DNA of 7,001 nt from NCBI GenBank assembly GCA_946478635.1, contig CAMLCX010000254.1:1-7001 (forward strand), written 5' to 3'. The stretch is from an uncultured Pseudomonadota bacterium (GTDB lineage Bacteria > Desulfobacterota_B > Binatia > UBA9968). Below, one piece after another: positions 6,107 through 7,001 of this stretch. The position numbers were made by a program, and so were the translations under genes. Below the pieces are notes generated by a model. That model ran no database searches and was not told the DNA's origin. It saw nothing but the letters and a program-made list of their open reading frames with translations. The stretch's first letter is position 1. Every line of letters starts with the position of its first letter.

Positions 6107-6391
6107 ATGAAAAAATGCAGTCTGGTATTTGTGCTGGCGTGGACGATGTGGATCCGGACTCAAAGCCCGACGTCAGAGACCTGGAGCGCGTCACCGGGAT
6201 TGCCCACGCCGGAAAAGTGCGCCGCCAGCATCAAGGAAAAATTGGAGACTTGGCGTCAATTCAAGGACGCCAAATTCGGCGCGAACAGCGTGACCTTCAC
6301 CACCAACGATACCACCATGAGCTACTACTGCCTGCCCGATACCGAAGACCCGCGCAAGACGCCGCCCAAACCGGTCAAGCCGCAAAAGTAA
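6107..6391 (+). CDS. Small probable exported protein, function unknown
   Basis: I do not recognise this 94-residue protein. It begins MKKCSLVFVLAWTMW, a short basic and then hydrophobic stretch consistent with a signal peptide, although the hydrophobic core is short and a good cleavage site is not obvious. The mature part has a charged, probably helical segment (PEKCAASIKEKLETWRQF, residues 35-52), a strand-like region (NSVTFTTNDTTMSYYCLP, about 60-77) and a Pro/Lys-rich tail (KTPPKPVKPQK). Cys38 and Cys75 could form a disulfide outside the cytoplasm. AAGGAG lies 11 nt before the ATG (6090-6095), and codon third positions are mostly G or C from about codon 30 onward, like the neighbouring genes; both support a real gene. 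It is transcribed away from the amidohydrolase cluster and need not share its function. Confidence 0.68.
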   Translation: MKKCSLVFVLAWTMWIRTQSPTSETWSASPGLPTPEKCAASIKEKLETWRQFKDAKFGANSVTFTTNDTTMSYYCLPDTEDPRKTPPKPVKPQK

Positions 6392-6641
6392 AAAGTTCCA
6401 ATCCTTACTAAAGGTTTCAATAGCTCCCGCTCTTTCAAGAAACGGCTGGAACCCTTGCAACGGTTTTTCTAAAGCTTCGCCGGAATTGCTGCGATAAATA
6501 TTTAAACTTTCAAGCATTCGCGCCGGGAAAAATTTTTTCGCCTGTCCATTCCGTGGCGCTCTATTCGTCGTATACTGAGAACAAGGGGTGCGGGAACACC
6601 CGAACGGAATAATCAACCGACTAGCCATGAAGGAGGACGTC
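6392..6641. other. Intergenic spacer between the small exported protein and the VOC gene
   Basis: No gene is evident in these 250 bases. They are more AT-rich than their surroundings, with a 10-bp palindrome TAAATATTTA (6495-6504) and an AAAAATTTTTT run (6528-6538). No clear intrinsic terminator follows the upstream gene; the best attempt, AACC...GGTTTTT near 6450-6469, has only a 4-bp stem. A minus-strand reading frame crosses the spacer but lacks support. Confidence 0.55.
6549..6576 (+). promoter_or_regulatory. Possible sigma-70-type promoter for the VOC-family gene
   Basis: TATACT at 6571-6576 is a good -10 box. A weak TTCCGT at 6549-6554 lies 16 nt upstream as a candidate -35. Transcription would begin near 6583 and leave a leader of about 60 nt before the ATG at 6642. 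The -35 matches poorly, so this rests mainly on the -10 and its position. Confidence 0.35.
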
Positions 6642-7001
6642 ATGCAATTGAATCCTTATCTTACTTTCAACGGCCAATGCGAGGCGGCGTTCAAGTTCTA
6701 TGAGCAGTGTCTTGACGGCAAAATTGTCGCAATGGTAACACACGCGGGCACGCCGGCCGAGGGCCAGGTGCCGGCTGAATGGCGCAACAAGATTCTCCAT
6801 GCCCGGCTTGCCGTCGGCAACGAAGTATTGATGGGTTCGGACGCTCCGCCCGAGCGCTATGAGAAATCGCAAGGTTTCTCGGTCACTCTCGGGGTGGACG
6901 ACCCCGCACAAGCCGAACGCATGTTCAAAGCACTGGGAGAAAAAGGCACTGTCCAGATGCCGATCCAGGAGACCTTCTGGGCGGTCCGTTTTGGCATGCT
7001 T
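6642..7001 (+). CDS. PhnB-like glyoxalase/VOC-fold protein, N-terminal 120 residues (cut by right edge)
   Basis: The visible 120 residues match the PhnB-like / 3-demethylubiquinone methyltransferase-like branch of the vicinal oxygen chelate (glyoxalase/bleomycin resistance) superfamily. The opening MQLNPYLTFNGQCEAAFKFYEQCLDGKI is the characteristic first beta-alpha unit. It is followed by HARLAVGNEVLMGSDAPP and a second module with GFSVTLGVDDPAQAERMFKALGEKG and QETFWAVRFGML, where family members usually continue for about 20 more residues. PhnB-type proteins usually lack an obvious metal-dependent function, and most have no known substrate; despite the name there is no link here to phosphonate genes. 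The start is fixed by AAGGAGG (6630-6636) 5 nt upstream. An in-frame ATG at 6627 would have the ribosome site inside the coding region. A good -10 box at 6571-6576 suggests its own transcription unit. Confidence 0.9.
   Translation, partial: MQLNPYLTFNGQCEAAFKFYEQCLDGKIVAMVTHAGTPAEGQVPAEWRNKILHARLAVGNEVLMGSDAPPERYEKSQGFSVTLGVDDPAQAERMFKALGEKGTVQMPIQETFWAVRFGML

Noticed and set aside
6191..6643. Minus-strand frame of 150 codons antisense to the small exported protein and crossing the spacer
   Set aside because: No ribosome site, no recognisable domain, and it conflicts with the plus-strand gene that has a ribosome site and signal-like N-terminus.

Overview
The window is GC-rich bacterial DNA. 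A compact minus-strand gene cluster fills roughly positions 1-5900, and two plus-strand genes diverge from it at the right end (about 6107-7001). It holds no rRNA, tRNA, CRISPR array or transposase. Two amidohydrolase-2 family (PF04909-like) genes, three orphan NMT1/SsuA-type periplasmic binding proteins and two families of dispersed palindromic repeats together suggest an uncultured soil or groundwater bacterium of the Desulfobacterota/Binatota/Rokubacteria or proteobacterial kind. That placement is an inference from gene content, not from a marker gene.

The minus-strand cluster, in transcription order from right to left: an amidohydrolase (4876-5898, excellent Shine-Dalgarno); 8 nt later a D-2-hydroxyacid dehydrogenase (3842-4867); a hairpin-forming dispersed repeat (3735-3784); an exported solute-binding protein, SBP-1 (2715-3713); a 112-bp MITE-like palindrome (2528-2639); a 26-codon C-terminal remnant of a lost fourth binding protein (2393-2473); SBP-2 (1343-2353); SBP-3 (348-1346), fused to SBP-2 by an ATGA stop/start overlap; and, 18 nt after SBP-3, the start of a second amidohydrolase (1-329) that runs off the left edge. 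SBP-2 and SBP-3 are an old tandem duplication: long identical protein stretches are encoded with many silent differences, so both copies have been kept under selection.

The likely theme is uptake and breakdown of a small organic acid or aromatic-type compound: periplasmic receptors bind it, an ACMSD-like metal-dependent hydrolase or decarboxylase and a NAD-dependent 2-hydroxyacid dehydrogenase act on it in the cytoplasm. No transporter permease or ATPase is present in the window and the substrate cannot be read from the sequence.

To the right, a 208-bp divergent spacer with a 12-bp palindrome separates the cluster from a small plus-strand gene for a probable exported 94-residue protein with two cysteines in its mature part (6107-6391). 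After a 250-bp spacer comes a PhnB-like glyoxalase/VOC-fold protein (6642 onward), cut by the window edge. I see no convincing undescribed system. The most unusual signals are the binding-protein gene remnant beside a MITE-like element and the expansion of binding proteins around the two amidohydrolases.
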